A DNA stretch of 64,000 bases from an uncultured Lachnospiraceae bacterium. Its GTDB lineage: Bacteria; Bacillota; Clostridia; Lachnospirales; Lachnospiraceae. Numbering within the stretch: position 1 is the stretch's first letter; each line of letters starts with the position of its first letter. The DNA lies in NCBI GenBank assembly GCA_900554415.1, contig USGU01000008.1:18366-82365 (forward strand). The letters are read 5' to 3'. This document shows positions 8,946-18,173 of the stretch, in pieces. The notes beneath the pieces are model-generated. The model saw only the letters and a program-made list of their open reading frames with translations. It searched no databases and was not told where the DNA came from. The position numbers were made by a program, and so were the translations under genes.

Positions 8946-10433
8946 ATGATTTTAATCAAGTGTCAGAATGAACGATTTACCTATGATATGTATCATATTG
9001 TAAAATCATTTTTTCCCGATGCAGATATCACTCAGACAGTAGATGAAGAACAAGAATCGCTGATTACGATTTCCGTCGGAAGTGATTCTTGTTTTCTCAT
9101 TTCAGAATCAGAGGAAGTGTGTTTTCGGGTACTGCCGGAGGAGATTGAAAAAATCGCAGAAAAGCGGGAACAAAAGCGTTTTATCAATAAAAAACTATAC
9201 TGCTTTTTAAGTCAGCTTACGGGTGAAACTCATGCATGGGGAGATATGACGGGGGTTCGTCCGACCAAAATGATGATGGAGCAGTTAGAAGAAGGAAAAT
9301 CAGATGACGAGATCGCCACTTATATGCATGAGGTCTATGTCGTGGAAGAAGAAAAAGCCAGACTGGGCATAGAAATCGCAAAAAGAGAGAAAGCACAGCT
9401 GGAAAAGCTGGATTATCAGGATGGATACAGCCTGTATATCGGAATTCCATTTTGCCCGACTACTTGTAGTTATTGTTCCTTTACATCTTATCCGCTTGCA
9501 AAATGGGAAAAACGGGTAGATGAATATGTGGATGCGTTATTAAAAGAGTTGTCTTATATTGCAGAAGTCTCCAAAGAAAAGAAGTTAAATGCGATTTATA
9601 TGGGCGGTGGTACTCCGACTACTTTGAGTGCAGCCCAGATGGAGCGTGTATTATTCCATTTGGAGCAGAATTTCCATATGGAATATTTGCAGGAGTATAC
9701 AGTAGAGGCAGGACGCCCGGACAGTATTACCAGAGAGAAACTAGAAGTGCTTTACAAACATCATGTGGGAAGAATTTCCATTAATCCGCAGACCATGCAG
9801 CAGAAGACTCTGGATTTAATCGGACGCAGACATACGGTGGAAGAGACCGTTCAGGCATTTCAACTGGCAAGAGAAATCGGATTTGACAATATCAACATGG
9901 ATCTAATTGCGGGACTTCCGGAGGAAACACCGGCAGATATGGCAGATACTTTAAGACAGATTGAGGAGCTGATGCCGGACAGCCTGACGGTGCATGCACT
10001 GGCGATGAAGCATGGTTCCAGACTCAGCCGTGAGCGGGCAGAAGCCGAGGAAAGACCAAATTATAAGCAGATGGCAGTGGAACTGGAAGAAATGATTCAT
10101 ATGGCTGCCGACAGTGCAAGAAAGATGGGACTTCTTCCATATTATCTGTACCGCCAGAAGAATATTGCGGGAAATTTTGAAAATGTGGGCTATGCGAAGG
10201 TTGACAAAGCCGGAATATACAATATACTTATTATGGAAGAAAAACAGTCCATCGTTGCTGCGGGCGCAGGAGCATCGACAAAAGTGGTACTTCCATATGA
10301 AATTCCTGCTCCGGGAAGTAAGAACGGAAGGAAGACGAATTTGATTCGAATAGAGAACGTCAGGGATGTGAATGAATATATCACACGAATCGACGAAATG
10401 ATAGAGCGAAAGGGAGAATGGCTATGGCGTTAA
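8946..10433 (+). CDS. hemZ: Radical SAM HemZ-type coproporphyrinogen dehydrogenase
   Basis: Radical SAM protein of the oxygen-independent coproporphyrinogen III oxidase family (HemN/HemZ/HemW). The SAM-cluster motif CPTTCSYC is near residues 170-177, followed by MGGGTPT and a HemN-like ENINMDLIAGLP-type strand. ATG 8946 (495 aa) starts just after the MBL stop. An upstream extension to 8853 overlaps that gene and has no ribosome binding site. HemZ is named for a role in anaerobic haem synthesis, but related proteins are haem chaperones, and no other haem genes are visible here, so the exact reaction is uncertain. The last 10 nt overlap hisS. Confidence 0.88.
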   Translation: MILIKCQNERFTYDMYHIVKSFFPDADITQTVDEEQESLITISVGSDSCFLISESEEVCFRVLPEEIEKIAEKREQKRFINKKLYCFLSQLTGETHAWGDMTGVRPTKMMMEQLEEGKSDDEIATYMHEVYVVEEEKARLGIEIAKREKAQLEKLDYQDGYSLYIGIPFCPTTCSYCSFTSYPLAKWEKRVDEYVDALLKELSYIAEVSKEKKLNAIYMGGGTPTTLSAAQMERVLFHLEQNFHMEYLQEYTVEAGRPDSITREKLEVLYKHHVGRISINPQTMQQKTLDLIGRRHTVEETVQAFQLAREIGFDNINMDLIAGLPEETPADMADTLRQIEELMPDSLTVHALAMKHGSRLSRERAEAEERPNYKQMAVELEEMIHMAADSARKMGLLPYYLYRQKNIAGNFENVGYAKVDKAGIYNILIMEEKQSIVAAGAGASTKVVLPYEIPAPGSKNGRKTNLIRIENVRDVNEYITRIDEMIERKGEWLWR

Positions 10434-11692
10434 AGAAAAAGCCGGTTACCGGTATGAAGGACATTATGCCAAATGAAATGGAAATCCGGGATTATGTATT
10501 ACAGATGATCAAGGATACTTACAAGACATTTGGTTTTATCTCCATCGAGACACCATGTATGGAACATATTGAAAACCTTTGCAGCAAGCAGGGGGGAGAT
10601 AATGAAAAATTAATCTTCAAAATCTTAAAGCGTGGGGAAAAGCTGAAGATTGAAGAAGCGAAAGAAGAAATTGATTTAGTAGACGGAGGACTCCGTTATG
10701 ATTTAACAGTTCCTCTTGCCAGATATTATGCAAATCATGCGAACGAACTGCCATCTCCATTTAAAGCAATGCAGATTGGAAATGTATGGAGAGCTGACCG
10801 CCCGCAGAGAGGTCGTTTCCGTCAGTTTGTACAGTGCGATATTGATATTCTGGGTGAGCCGGGGAATCTAGCAGAAATCGAACTGATTCTTGCAACCACT
10901 GCCATGCTTGGCAAAATGGATTTCCATAATTTTACCGTATGTATCAATGACAGAAATATCCTGAAGGCAATGGCTGCATACAGTGGTTTTAAAGAAGAGG
11001 ACTATGATGAAGTCTTTATTATCCTGGATAAGATGGACAAGATTGGCAAAGAGGGAGTTCAGGCAGAACTGCAGGAACTGGGTGGATATACCGCAGAAAA
11101 TGTTGAAAAATATCTTGGACTCTTTGATGAAATCAGCAGTGATATCGAAGGTATCCGTTTCTGTAAGGAAAAACTTGCAGGATTTCTGGATGAAAATGTT
11201 GCCGACAGTATGGAAATGATTATTACCTGCGTGGAGCAGATGAAGGAAGCTGACTTTAAGGTGAAGTTTGACCCGACGCTGGTCCGTGGACAGTCTTATT
11301 ATACAGGTACGATTTTTGAAGTTACTATGGATGAATTCGGTGGTTCTGTTGCAGGCGGCGGACGTTATGACAAGATGATTGGCAAATTCACAGGTCAGGA
11401 TACTCCGGCATGTGGATTTTCCATTGGATTTGAGCGGATTGTTATGCTGATGCTGGAAAATGGCTATCAGATTCCATCAAAGAAGCAGAAGAAAGCATAT
11501 CTTTTAGAAAAGAATATGCATCAGGAAGGTCTTCTGAAGGTGCTTGAGATGGCAAGAAAAGACAGAGAGGCAGGCTGCCAGGTTCTGATTTCTAATATGA
11601 AGAAGAATAAGAAGTTCCAGAAAGACCAGATGATTGCAGAAGGATACGAAGAGATTATAGATTGTTATAAAGATTCTATTATGTCTATGTAA
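10424..11692 (+). CDS. hisS: Histidine--tRNA ligase (divergent)
   Basis: Class II synthetase charging tRNA-His. It shows motif 2 (NVWRADRPQRGRFRQF), the histidine-binding pocket DLTVPLARY, and the motif 3 region GFSIGFERI. The position just before aspS is the classic Firmicute order hisS-aspS. Two features are unusual: the normally conserved RGLDYYTG is RGQSYYTG near residue 288, and the C-terminal anticodon-binding part is short, ending in KNKKFQKDQ and EGYEEIID. I prefer ATG 10424 (422 aa) because GGGAG lies 7 nt upstream; ATG 10418 is only 1-2 nt from it. The gene overlaps the 3' end of hemZ by 10 nt. A HisZ-like regulatory paralogue is less likely because no hisG is near. Confidence 0.85.
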   Translation: MALKKKPVTGMKDIMPNEMEIRDYVLQMIKDTYKTFGFISIETPCMEHIENLCSKQGGDNEKLIFKILKRGEKLKIEEAKEEIDLVDGGLRYDLTVPLARYYANHANELPSPFKAMQIGNVWRADRPQRGRFRQFVQCDIDILGEPGNLAEIELILATTAMLGKMDFHNFTVCINDRNILKAMAAYSGFKEEDYDEVFIILDKMDKIGKEGVQAELQELGGYTAENVEKYLGLFDEISSDIEGIRFCKEKLAGFLDENVADSMEMIITCVEQMKEADFKVKFDPTLVRGQSYYTGTIFEVTMDEFGGSVAGGGRYDKMIGKFTGQDTPACGFSIGFERIVMLMLENGYQIPSKKQKKAYLLEKNMHQEGLLKVLEMARKDREAGCQVLISNMKKNKKFQKDQMIAEGYEEIIDCYKDSIMSM

Positions 11693-11716
11693 ATATAAAT
11701 ACAGGAGGAAAAACAG

Positions 11717-13507
11717 ATGGCTGAATCAATGATGGGCCTGAAGAGAACGCACCGTTGTGCGGAGCTTTCCCAGGCGAATATTGGTGAGAAAGTAACCATC
11801 ATGGGATGGGTGCAGAAGAACAGAAATAAGGGAGGACTTGTATTTGTCGATGTACGTGACCGTTCAGGACTGATACAGGTTGTATTTGAAGAAGGAAGTA
11901 CAGCGAAAGAATTGCTGGATAAAGCAGCAAAGCTCAGAAGTGAGTTTGTAGTTGCAGTGGTAGGTACCGTAGAGGCACGTTCCGGTGCAGTCAATGAAAA
12001 TCTGGCTACAGGTGCAATTGAAATCAAACCGGAAGAGCTTCGTATTCTGTCAGAGGCAGAGACTCCTCCGTTCCCAATCGAGGAAAACTCTAAGACCAAA
12101 GAAGAACTCCGTCTGAAATATCGTTATCTGGACTTGAGAAGACCAGACCTTCAGAGAAATCTGATGATGAGAAGCAAAGTGGCTACACTGACACGTCAGT
12201 TCCTTGCTGACGAAGGATTCCTGGAAATTGAAACTCCGTTTTTGATTAAGAGTACACCGGAAGGAGCAAGAGATTACCTTGTACCAAGCCGTGTACATCC
12301 GGGGGATTTCTATGCACTCCCACAGTCACCACAGATTTTCAAGCAGTTGTTAATGTGTTCAGGATATGACAGATATTTCCAAATTGTAAAATGCTTCCGT
12401 GACGAGGACCTTCGTGCTGACCGTCAGCCGGAGTTCACACAGATCGATATGGAATTATCTTTTGTAGATGTAGATGACGTTATTGCGGTAAATGAACGTC
12501 TGCTTCAGAAACTGTTCAAGGAAGTACTGGATATCGATGTACCGCTTCCAATCCAGAGAATGACATGGCAGGAAGCAATGGACAGATTTGGCTCAGACAA
12601 GCCGGACCTTCGTTTTGGAATGGAACTGGTTAATGTCACAGAGACCGTAAAAGGTTGCGAATTTGCTGTATTTAAGAATGCCATTGAAAATGGCGGTACT
12701 GTCCGTGGTATCAATGCAAAGGGACAGGGTGCAATGCCAAGAAAGAAAATTGATAAATTAGTTGATTTTGCAAAGGATTACGGCGCAAAAGGGCTTGCTT
12801 ATATTGCGATTCAGGAAGATGGAACTGTAAAATCTTCTTTTGCTAAATTTATGACAGAGGAAGAAATGCAGGCACTGATCAAAGCCATGGATGGAGAAAA
12901 TGGCGATTTACTTTTATTTGCAGCAGATAAGAATACCGTCGTGTGGGCAACACTTGGAGCACTTCGTCTGGAGCTTGCCCGCCAGATGGAACTTTTGAAT
13001 AAAGAGGAATACAAGTTCTTGTGGGTGACAGAATTCCCACTTCTTGAATGGAGCGAAGAAGAAAACCGCTTTACTGCAATGCATCATCCATTTACAATGC
13101 CGATGGAAGAGGATTTGCAGTATATCGACTCTGACCCGGGACGTGTCCGTGCAAAAGCATATGATATTGTTCTGAATGGAACAGAAGTCGGCGGCGGAAG
13201 CGTTCGAATTTTCAATCAGGAAATTCAGAAGAAAATGTTTGAGGTGCTTGGATTTACACCAGAACAGGCACAGGAACAGTTTGGCTTCCTTCTGAACGCA
13301 TTCAAGTATGGTGTTCCACCACACGCAGGACTTGCATACGGTCTGGACAGACTTGTAATGCTTATGGCAAAACAGGACAGCATCCGTGATGTAATCGCAT
13401 TCCCGAAGGTAAAAGATGCATCTGACTTAATGACAGAGGCACCGGCAGCTGTAGAGACATCACAGCTTGAGGAACTGGGTCTGGAACTGTTAAAAAAAGA
13501 CAACTAG
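11717..13507 (+). CDS. aspS: Aspartate--tRNA ligase
   Basis: Bacterial-type class II AspRS, 596 aa. Domains in order: N-terminal OB fold binding the anticodon (about 1-110), class II catalytic core with motif 2 FRDEDLRADRQPEFTQID, a GAD insertion domain (about 290-420), and motif 3 GLAYGLDRLVML near the end. ATG 11717 is preceded by a consensus AGGAGG. It lies 24 nt after hisS and is very probably cotranscribed with it. Length and motifs are typical. Confidence 0.96.
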   Translation: MAESMMGLKRTHRCAELSQANIGEKVTIMGWVQKNRNKGGLVFVDVRDRSGLIQVVFEEGSTAKELLDKAAKLRSEFVVAVVGTVEARSGAVNENLATGAIEIKPEELRILSEAETPPFPIEENSKTKEELRLKYRYLDLRRPDLQRNLMMRSKVATLTRQFLADEGFLEIETPFLIKSTPEGARDYLVPSRVHPGDFYALPQSPQIFKQLLMCSGYDRYFQIVKCFRDEDLRADRQPEFTQIDMELSFVDVDDVIAVNERLLQKLFKEVLDIDVPLPIQRMTWQEAMDRFGSDKPDLRFGMELVNVTETVKGCEFAVFKNAIENGGTVRGINAKGQGAMPRKKIDKLVDFAKDYGAKGLAYIAIQEDGTVKSSFAKFMTEEEMQALIKAMDGENGDLLLFAADKNTVVWATLGALRLELARQMELLNKEEYKFLWVTEFPLLEWSEEENRFTAMHHPFTMPMEEDLQYIDSDPGRVRAKAYDIVLNGTEVGGGSVRIFNQEIQKKMFEVLGFTPEQAQEQFGFLLNAFKYGVPPHAGLAYGLDRLVMLMAKQDSIRDVIAFPKVKDASDLMTEAPAAVETSQLEELGLELLKKDN

Positions 13508-13535
13508 AAGAGAGGCGGAATGAGGAGGAACGAGA

Positions 13536-14906
13536 GTGAGCGCACTAGAAAAAATCTTTCATCTGAAAGAAAACAACACAGACTTTAAGACAGAAGTAAT
13601 CGCAGGTATCACTACATTTATGACAATGGCATATATTCTGGCAGTTAACCCGAATATCCTGTCAGAGGCAGGGATGGACAGAGGGGCTATCTTTACTGCG
13701 ACAGCATTGTCTGCATTTATTGCAACATGTGTTATGGCACTTTTAGCAAATTATCCATTTGTATTGGCACCTGGTATGGGGCTGAATGCTTATTTCACAT
13801 ACACCGTTGTTATGGGTATGGGATTTACATGGCAGGAAGCTTTGGCTGCAGTTTTTGTAGAAGGTATTATATTTATTATTCTTTCCCTTACCAGCATCAG
13901 GGAAGCAATTTTTAATGCGATTCCAATGAATTTGAAACATGCAGTTTCTGTAGGTATTGGACTTTACATTGCATTTATTGGTTTACAGAATGCACATGTG
14001 GTTGTAGATTCCTCTACTCTGGTTACACTTTTCTCTTTCAAAAAATCAGTAGAAGGCGGTACATTCTCAACAGAAGGTATTACAGTTCTTCTGGCATTAA
14101 TCGGAATTCTGATTACTGCTATTTTGATGGTAAAAGAAGTAAAGGGAAATATTCTTTGGGGAATTCTGATTACATGGGGACTTGGTATTATTTGCCAGTT
14201 TACTGGACTTTACACACCATCTGCTGATGCAGGATGGTACAGTCTGCTTCCTGATTTCAGCAACGGAATTTCCATTCCAAGTATGGCACCAACTTTCTTT
14301 GCAATGGATTTCAGTAAAGTATTTACAAGTGACTTTGTTGTAATTATGTTTGCATTCCTGTTTGTAGATTTGTTTGATACACTTGGAACACTGATTGGTG
14401 TTGCTGCAAAAGCAGAACTGCTTGATGAAAATGGAAAACTTCCTAGAATCAAAGGAGCACTCCTTGCAGATGCCGTTGGTACAACAGCAGGTGCAGTCAT
14501 GGGAACTTCTACCGTTACTACTTTCGTTGAAAGTGCTGCAGGAGCTGCCGAAGGTGGTAAGACAGGTTTAACTGCAATCGTGGCAGCTATTCTTTTTGGA
14601 CTGTCTCTGTTCCTGTCACCAATCTTCCTTGCAATTCCATCCTTTGCCACAACACCGGCATTGGTACTGGTAGGATTTTTGATGATGACATCTATTACAA
14701 AGATTAACTTTAGTGATTACACAGATGCAATTCCTGCATTTGTTGCAATCATTGCAATGCCATTTACTTACAGTATCTCAGAAGGTATTGCTATGGGAAT
14801 TATTTCACATGTGATTATTAAAGTCCTTGGCGGAAAGAGAAAAGAAGTGTCTCCGCTGATGTATGTATTGGCAGTATTATTCATTCTGAAATATGTTGTA
14901 ATCTAA
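13536..14906 (+). CDS. NCS2-family purine permease (PbuG-like)
   Basis: Polytopic inner-membrane transporter (456 aa, 12-14 predicted helices) of the AzgA/PbuG branch of NCS2, which imports hypoxanthine, guanine or adenine with protons. Signatures include AGITTFMTMAYIL near the start, LAPGMGLNAYF near 85, DLFDTLGTLIGV near 280 and GTSTVTTFVESAAG near 330. GTG 13536 has AGGAGG 7 nt upstream. It is 28 nt after aspS, so it may read through from the apt-relA-hisS-aspS run. A purine permease fits the apt gene upstream. Exact base specificity cannot be read. Confidence 0.9.
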   Translation: MSALEKIFHLKENNTDFKTEVIAGITTFMTMAYILAVNPNILSEAGMDRGAIFTATALSAFIATCVMALLANYPFVLAPGMGLNAYFTYTVVMGMGFTWQEALAAVFVEGIIFIILSLTSIREAIFNAIPMNLKHAVSVGIGLYIAFIGLQNAHVVVDSSTLVTLFSFKKSVEGGTFSTEGITVLLALIGILITAILMVKEVKGNILWGILITWGLGIICQFTGLYTPSADAGWYSLLPDFSNGISIPSMAPTFFAMDFSKVFTSDFVVIMFAFLFVDLFDTLGTLIGVAAKAELLDENGKLPRIKGALLADAVGTTAGAVMGTSTVTTFVESAAGAAEGGKTGLTAIVAAILFGLSLFLSPIFLAIPSFATTPALVLVGFLMMTSITKINFSDYTDAIPAFVAIIAMPFTYSISEGIAMGIISHVIIKVLGGKRKEVSPLMYVLAVLFILKYVVI

Positions 14907-14921
14907 AAATAAAAAAATAGG

Positions 14922-14950
14922 TTGACATATGAATGAAGTCAATGTATAAT
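14922..14950 (+). promoter_or_regulatory. Consensus SigA promoter for tRNA-Gly
   Basis: Perfect TTGACA (14922-14927), 17 nt spacer, perfect TATAAT (14945-14950). The expected transcription start near 14957 leaves about 30 nt of leader before the tRNA. Confidence 0.9.
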
Positions 14951-14987
14951 AGCTTTTGTTGAAGCGATGATTGCTTCACAAAAGCGT

Positions 14988-15060
14988 GCGATAGTAGTAC
15001 AGTTGGTAGTACGCCACCTTGCCAAGGTGGAGGTCGCGGGTTCGAGTCCCGTCTGTCGCT
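14988..15060 (+). tRNA. tRNA-Gly (anticodon GCC)
   Basis: Full cloverleaf: acceptor stem GCGATAG with CTGTCGC (one G-U), anticodon stem CCACC/GGTGG around loop TTGCCAA with anticodon GCC at 15021-15023, T loop TTCGAGT, discriminator T at 15060. CCA is not encoded. Confidence 0.96.
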
Positions 15061-15065
15061 CTTTG

Positions 15066-15095
15066 GAGCTTTCAGCATGCTGGAAGCTCTTTTTA
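15066..15095 (+). terminator. Terminator of tRNA-Gly
   Basis: An 11-bp hairpin (GAGCTTTCAGC with GCTGGAAGCTC) followed by TTTTT, starting 6 nt after the tRNA. The tRNA is therefore a single-gene unit. Confidence 0.88.
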
Positions 15096-15191
15096 TGTTT
15101 TTTGATATTTGTAAATAAAGATTCAATGAACCTTTTAAACATTACATTTTTGAAGAATAAGAGAAGATTTCTTAAGGTTTTCAAAAGTGCA

Positions 15192-15220
15192 TTGTGTAGA
15201 AAAGAAAAAGCAGATATATT
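15192..15220 (+). promoter_or_regulatory. Possible promoter for the amidase gene
   Basis: TTGTGT (15192-15197), 17 nt, TATATT (15215-15220). The -35 is weak. It is the best SigA-like match between the tRNA terminator and the amidase start. Confidence 0.45.
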
Positions 15221-15252
15221 ATATAAAGAATACATAGTACCGAGGGATGAGT

Positions 15253-15966
15253 ATGAAGAAAAGACGGACGAGAAGCAAAAGAAGAAATCTGACAGTAAAA
15301 GAGAAAAGAATCATGCAGAGGAACCGGAGAATTGGAATCGGAATTTTAATTGCGGCCTTACTTTTACTGATTATCCTGAAAGTTACCAATCTTTTGCCGA
15401 CGAAAAAATACACAGAAGTGGCAGACGATAAAATTACAGCAGAAAAACCGGACATTCAGGTGGAACTTCTGGATGTGAACCCTTATTCCAGACCGGGGAC
15501 CAAAAGTGGGCAGATTACAGGCATTGTAGTGCATTATACGGCAAATCCGGGTTCTACTGCACAGCAGAACAGGGACTATTTTAATGACCTTCAGGATACA
15601 CATATCACAAGTGCCAGCAGTCATTTTGTTATTGGCCTTGACGGTGAGATTATCCAGTGTGTCCCGACATGGGAAATCGCCTATGCTTCCAATGACCGCA
15701 ATAAGGATACAGTGTCTATTGAGTGCTGTCACCCGGATGAAACAGGAGAACTGAATCAGGCTACCTATCAGTCGCTTGTACAGCTTACGGCATGGCTCAG
15801 TGAGAAATTTGAATTGAATAAGGATGATATTATCCGTCACTATGATATCACTGGAAAGATTTGCCCGAAATATTTTGTGGAGCATGAGGACGCATGGAAT
15901 GCATTTAAAGATGCAGTTCAGAAGGCAAGAGAACTGGGCACAGAGGAAACAAGTGAAAACAACTAA
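15253..15966 (+). CDS. Membrane-anchored N-acetylmuramoyl-L-alanine amidase
   Basis: Peptidoglycan amidase of the amidase_2/PGRP fold. A very basic N-terminus (Lys/Arg-rich, residues 1-26) is followed by one transmembrane segment (about 27-45) with no cleavage site, so the catalytic domain sits outside the cell as a type II membrane protein. Zinc ligands appear as VVHYT, RHYD and the Cys of GKICPK, the canonical His-His-Cys set. ATG 15253 (237 aa) has GAGGG 6 nt upstream; ATG 15247 touches that site. It is flanked by its own promoter and by the next unit's promoter. It could act in wall turnover or spore germination; the context does not decide. Confidence 0.88.
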   Translation: MKKRRTRSKRRNLTVKEKRIMQRNRRIGIGILIAALLLLIILKVTNLLPTKKYTEVADDKITAEKPDIQVELLDVNPYSRPGTKSGQITGIVVHYTANPGSTAQQNRDYFNDLQDTHITSASSHFVIGLDGEIIQCVPTWEIAYASNDRNKDTVSIECCHPDETGELNQATYQSLVQLTAWLSEKFELNKDDIIRHYDITGKICPKYFVEHEDAWNAFKDAVQKARELGTEETSENN

Positions 15967-15974
15967 GAAACCTA

Positions 15975-16004
15975 TTGATAAAAAGCAGGATTTTTTGTTA
16001 TAAT
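15975..16004 (+). promoter_or_regulatory. SigA promoter for the aro operon
   Basis: TTGATA (15975-15980), 18 nt spacer, TATAAT (15999-16004) with extended -10 TGT (15996-15998). Drives the chorismate mutase/shikimate kinase gene and the overlapping genes after it. Confidence 0.78.
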
Positions 16005-16039
16005 AATGCGGAATGAGACACGAGAAAGGGATAAGAGCT

Positions 16040-16831
16040 ATGAATGACTTGGAAATGTTTCGGGAAGAACTGGCCCATTGTGATGAAAAAATTATAGATG
16101 CGTTGAATGAACGTTATGCAATTGTCGAAAAAATTGTGAAATATAAAGAAGAGTATGGAATTCCTATCCTTCAGCCATTTCAGGGCGAAAAACGGAATAA
16201 GAATCTGGAAGCTTTACTTCAAAACAGCAGCCATAAAGATGAAGTACTGGATGTGTTTGGCAGAATCGAGCGAAACAGCCGTAAAATTCAGGGAGGAAAA
16301 TTGTTTGATTACAATATTGTCCTGATTGGATTTATGGGGGCAGGGAAAAGTACCGTGGCTGATTATTTGAATTCTATTTTTTCTATGGATATTATTGAAA
16401 TGGATCAGATTATCGAAAAAAGAGAACACATGTCAATTTCAGATATTTTTGAGATTAAAGGTGAGGAATATTTTCGTAATCTGGAAACGGAACTTCTGAT
16501 TGAGACACAGGGAAGAAAGAATGCAATCATTTCCTGCGGTGGCGGTGTTGCAATGCGGGAACGCAATGTAGAAGAGATGAAAAAGAATGGACGAGTGGTA
16601 CTTCTGACAGCCAAGCCGGAGACCATTCTGGAGCGTGTGAAAGAGAATGAATCCAGACCACTTTTAGAAGGTAAGAAGAATGTGGAAGACATTCAGAATC
16701 TGATGGAGAAACGGAGAGCCAAATATGAGGCTGCTGCAGATGTAGTTGTGGCAACAGATGGCAAAACGGTCTTACAGATTTGTGAAGAATTAATTCAAAA
16801 ATTATTAGAAATGGATGAGAACAATGCTTAA
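16040..16831 (+). CDS. Chorismate mutase-shikimate kinase fusion
   Basis: Two aromatic-pathway enzymes in one 263-aa chain. Residues 1-90 resemble an AroQ-type chorismate mutase: an all-helical start with regularly placed acidic and basic residues (DEKIIDALNERY, KYKEEYG). Residues about 92-263 form a shikimate kinase with Walker A GFMGAGKST near 97-105, the substrate-side EEYFRNLE, and CGGGVAMR. The fusion joins an early step (shikimate to shikimate-3-phosphate) with a late branch step (chorismate to prephenate), which are not consecutive. ATG 16040 follows AAAGGGA; the open frame extends back to 16013 without a ribosome binding site. The downstream yqeG gene overlaps the stop. Confidence 0.88.
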   Translation: MNDLEMFREELAHCDEKIIDALNERYAIVEKIVKYKEEYGIPILQPFQGEKRNKNLEALLQNSSHKDEVLDVFGRIERNSRKIQGGKLFDYNIVLIGFMGAGKSTVADYLNSIFSMDIIEMDQIIEKREHMSISDIFEIKGEEYFRNLETELLIETQGRKNAIISCGGGVAMRERNVEEMKKNGRVVLLTAKPETILERVKENESRPLLEGKKNVEDIQNLMEKRRAKYEAAADVVVATDGKTVLQICEELIQKLLEMDENNA

Positions 16832-17333
16832 AACATTTTATCCAGACGACTATATCGCATCCACCTATGTCATTCCTTTTGAAGAACTGTATAAAAAAGG
16901 ATATCGTGGACTTATATTTGATATTGATAATACACTGGTTCCCCATGGTGCGCCGGCAGATGAAAGAGCAATTGTGCTTTTTGAAAGGCTTCGGAAGATA
17001 GGGTTCGATACTTGTCTGATTTCAAATAATCAGAAACCGAGAGTACAGCCGTTTGCAGATAAGGTTGGGAGTAAATATGTGTTTGATGCACATAAGCCGT
17101 CCACAAAGAATTATAAAAAAGCCATGGAATTAATGAAAACCAGAAAAGAGAATACGCTCTTTGTAGGCGACCAGCTTTTTACGGATGTATGGGGAGCAAA
17201 ACGCACCGGAATAAAAAGTATTCTGGTAAAACCGATTCATCCGAAAGAAGAGATTCAGATTGTTCTGAAACGGTATCTGGAAAAAATCGTTCTCTTTTTT
17301 TACAAACGGAGTAAAAAGGAGAAGCTGTTATGA
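16824..17333 (+). CDS. yqeG: YqeG-family HAD phosphatase
   Basis: HAD-superfamily IIIA phosphatase of the YqeG type (169 aa). The catalytic motif I is DIDNTL (near residue 35), motif II Ser is in LISNNQ, and the motif III/IV region is FVGDQLFTD. I chose ATG 16824, which gives the family-typical MLK N-terminus; ATG 16815 would add three residues. It overlaps the kinase gene by 8 nt and aroD by 4 nt, so translation of the three is probably coupled. YqeG homologues usually sit next to aroD/aroE or yqeH in Firmicutes. Its physiological substrate is unknown. Confidence 0.9.
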   Translation: MLKTFYPDDYIASTYVIPFEELYKKGYRGLIFDIDNTLVPHGAPADERAIVLFERLRKIGFDTCLISNNQKPRVQPFADKVGSKYVFDAHKPSTKNYKKAMELMKTRKENTLFVGDQLFTDVWGAKRTGIKSILVKPIHPKEEIQIVLKRYLEKIVLFFYKRSKKEKLL

Positions 17334-18091
17334 AACCAGTGCAGATAAGAAACCTGACAATTGGATGTGGAAGACCGAAAATCTGCGTTCCGATTGTGGA
17401 ACGAACCAAAGAAGAGATTCTGAGTTTTGCGGAAAAGATAACACAGTCGAAAGCAGATATGGTAGAATGGCGGGCAGACTGGTATGAGTCTGTTATGGAG
17501 CCTGACAAGGTATATGAAGTGCTTGTAGATTTGAGAAATACACTGAAAGATATGCCACTGCTATTTACCTTCCGAACCTTACAGGAAGGTGGAGAACGGG
17601 CAATTGAGCAGGCCGCATACAGAGAACTGAACTGCAATGTGTGTAAGTCGGGTATGACAGATTTGGTTGATATCGAGCTTTTTTCGGGAGAAGACACAGT
17701 AAAAGAAATTCTGAAAACGGCACATGAATATAAGGCTTACGGAGTTATTTCCAGCCATGATTTTGAAAAAACTCCATCGGAGAAAGAGCTGATTTACAGA
17801 CTGGATTCTATGCAGAAGCTGGGAGCCGATATTGCAAAGATTGCAGTTATGCCGCAGAAAAAGAAAGATGTGCTTACACTGCTTTCGGCTACAGAAGAAG
17901 TGACAACCAAGGGAATTGAGATTCCGGTTATTACGATTTCCATGGGAAGCTATGGCAGTATCAGCCGTATTTCCGGAGAAATATTCGGATCTGCTGTTAC
18001 CTTTGGAACAGTGGAAAAATCGTCTGCACCAGGACAGTTTGATGCCGGAAAACTGTTTGAGATACTGGAAAGTATTCATCAGAATGGATAA
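17330..18091 (+). CDS. aroD: Type I 3-dehydroquinate dehydratase
   Basis: Third step of the shikimate pathway, dehydrating 3-dehydroquinate through a Schiff base. Type I is shown by the catalytic His in SSHDFEKTP (near 143) and the Schiff-base Lys in AKIAVMP (near 170), with MVEWRAD near 44 forming part of the substrate site. 253 aa, normal length. It starts in the ATGA overlap with yqeG. With the upstream chorismate mutase-shikimate kinase fusion it makes a small partial aromatic operon; the remaining aro genes are outside this window. Confidence 0.95.
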   Translation: MKPVQIRNLTIGCGRPKICVPIVERTKEEILSFAEKITQSKADMVEWRADWYESVMEPDKVYEVLVDLRNTLKDMPLLFTFRTLQEGGERAIEQAAYRELNCNVCKSGMTDLVDIELFSGEDTVKEILKTAHEYKAYGVISSHDFEKTPSEKELIYRLDSMQKLGADIAKIAVMPQKKKDVLTLLSATEEVTTKGIEIPVITISMGSYGSISRISGEIFGSAVTFGTVEKSSAPGQFDAGKLFEILESIHQNG

Positions 18092-18117
18092 ATTTGTGAA
18101 AAACCGAAAAGTAATAG

Positions 18118-18144
18118 TTGAAAAATGAGAAATAATATTATAAA
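18118..18144 (+). promoter_or_regulatory. Weak promoter candidate for efp
   Basis: TTGAAA (18118-18123) and TATAAA (18139-18144) separated by 15 nt, shorter than the optimum. It is the best match in the aroD-efp gap. Confidence 0.35.
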
Positions 18145-18173
18145 ATTAATTGTACTATGTTAGAAAAATGATG

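Noticed and set aside
10387..10433. Missing T-box leader before hisS-aspS
   Set aside because: hisS begins inside hemZ, so there is no room for a leader; the pair is simply read from the upstream operon.
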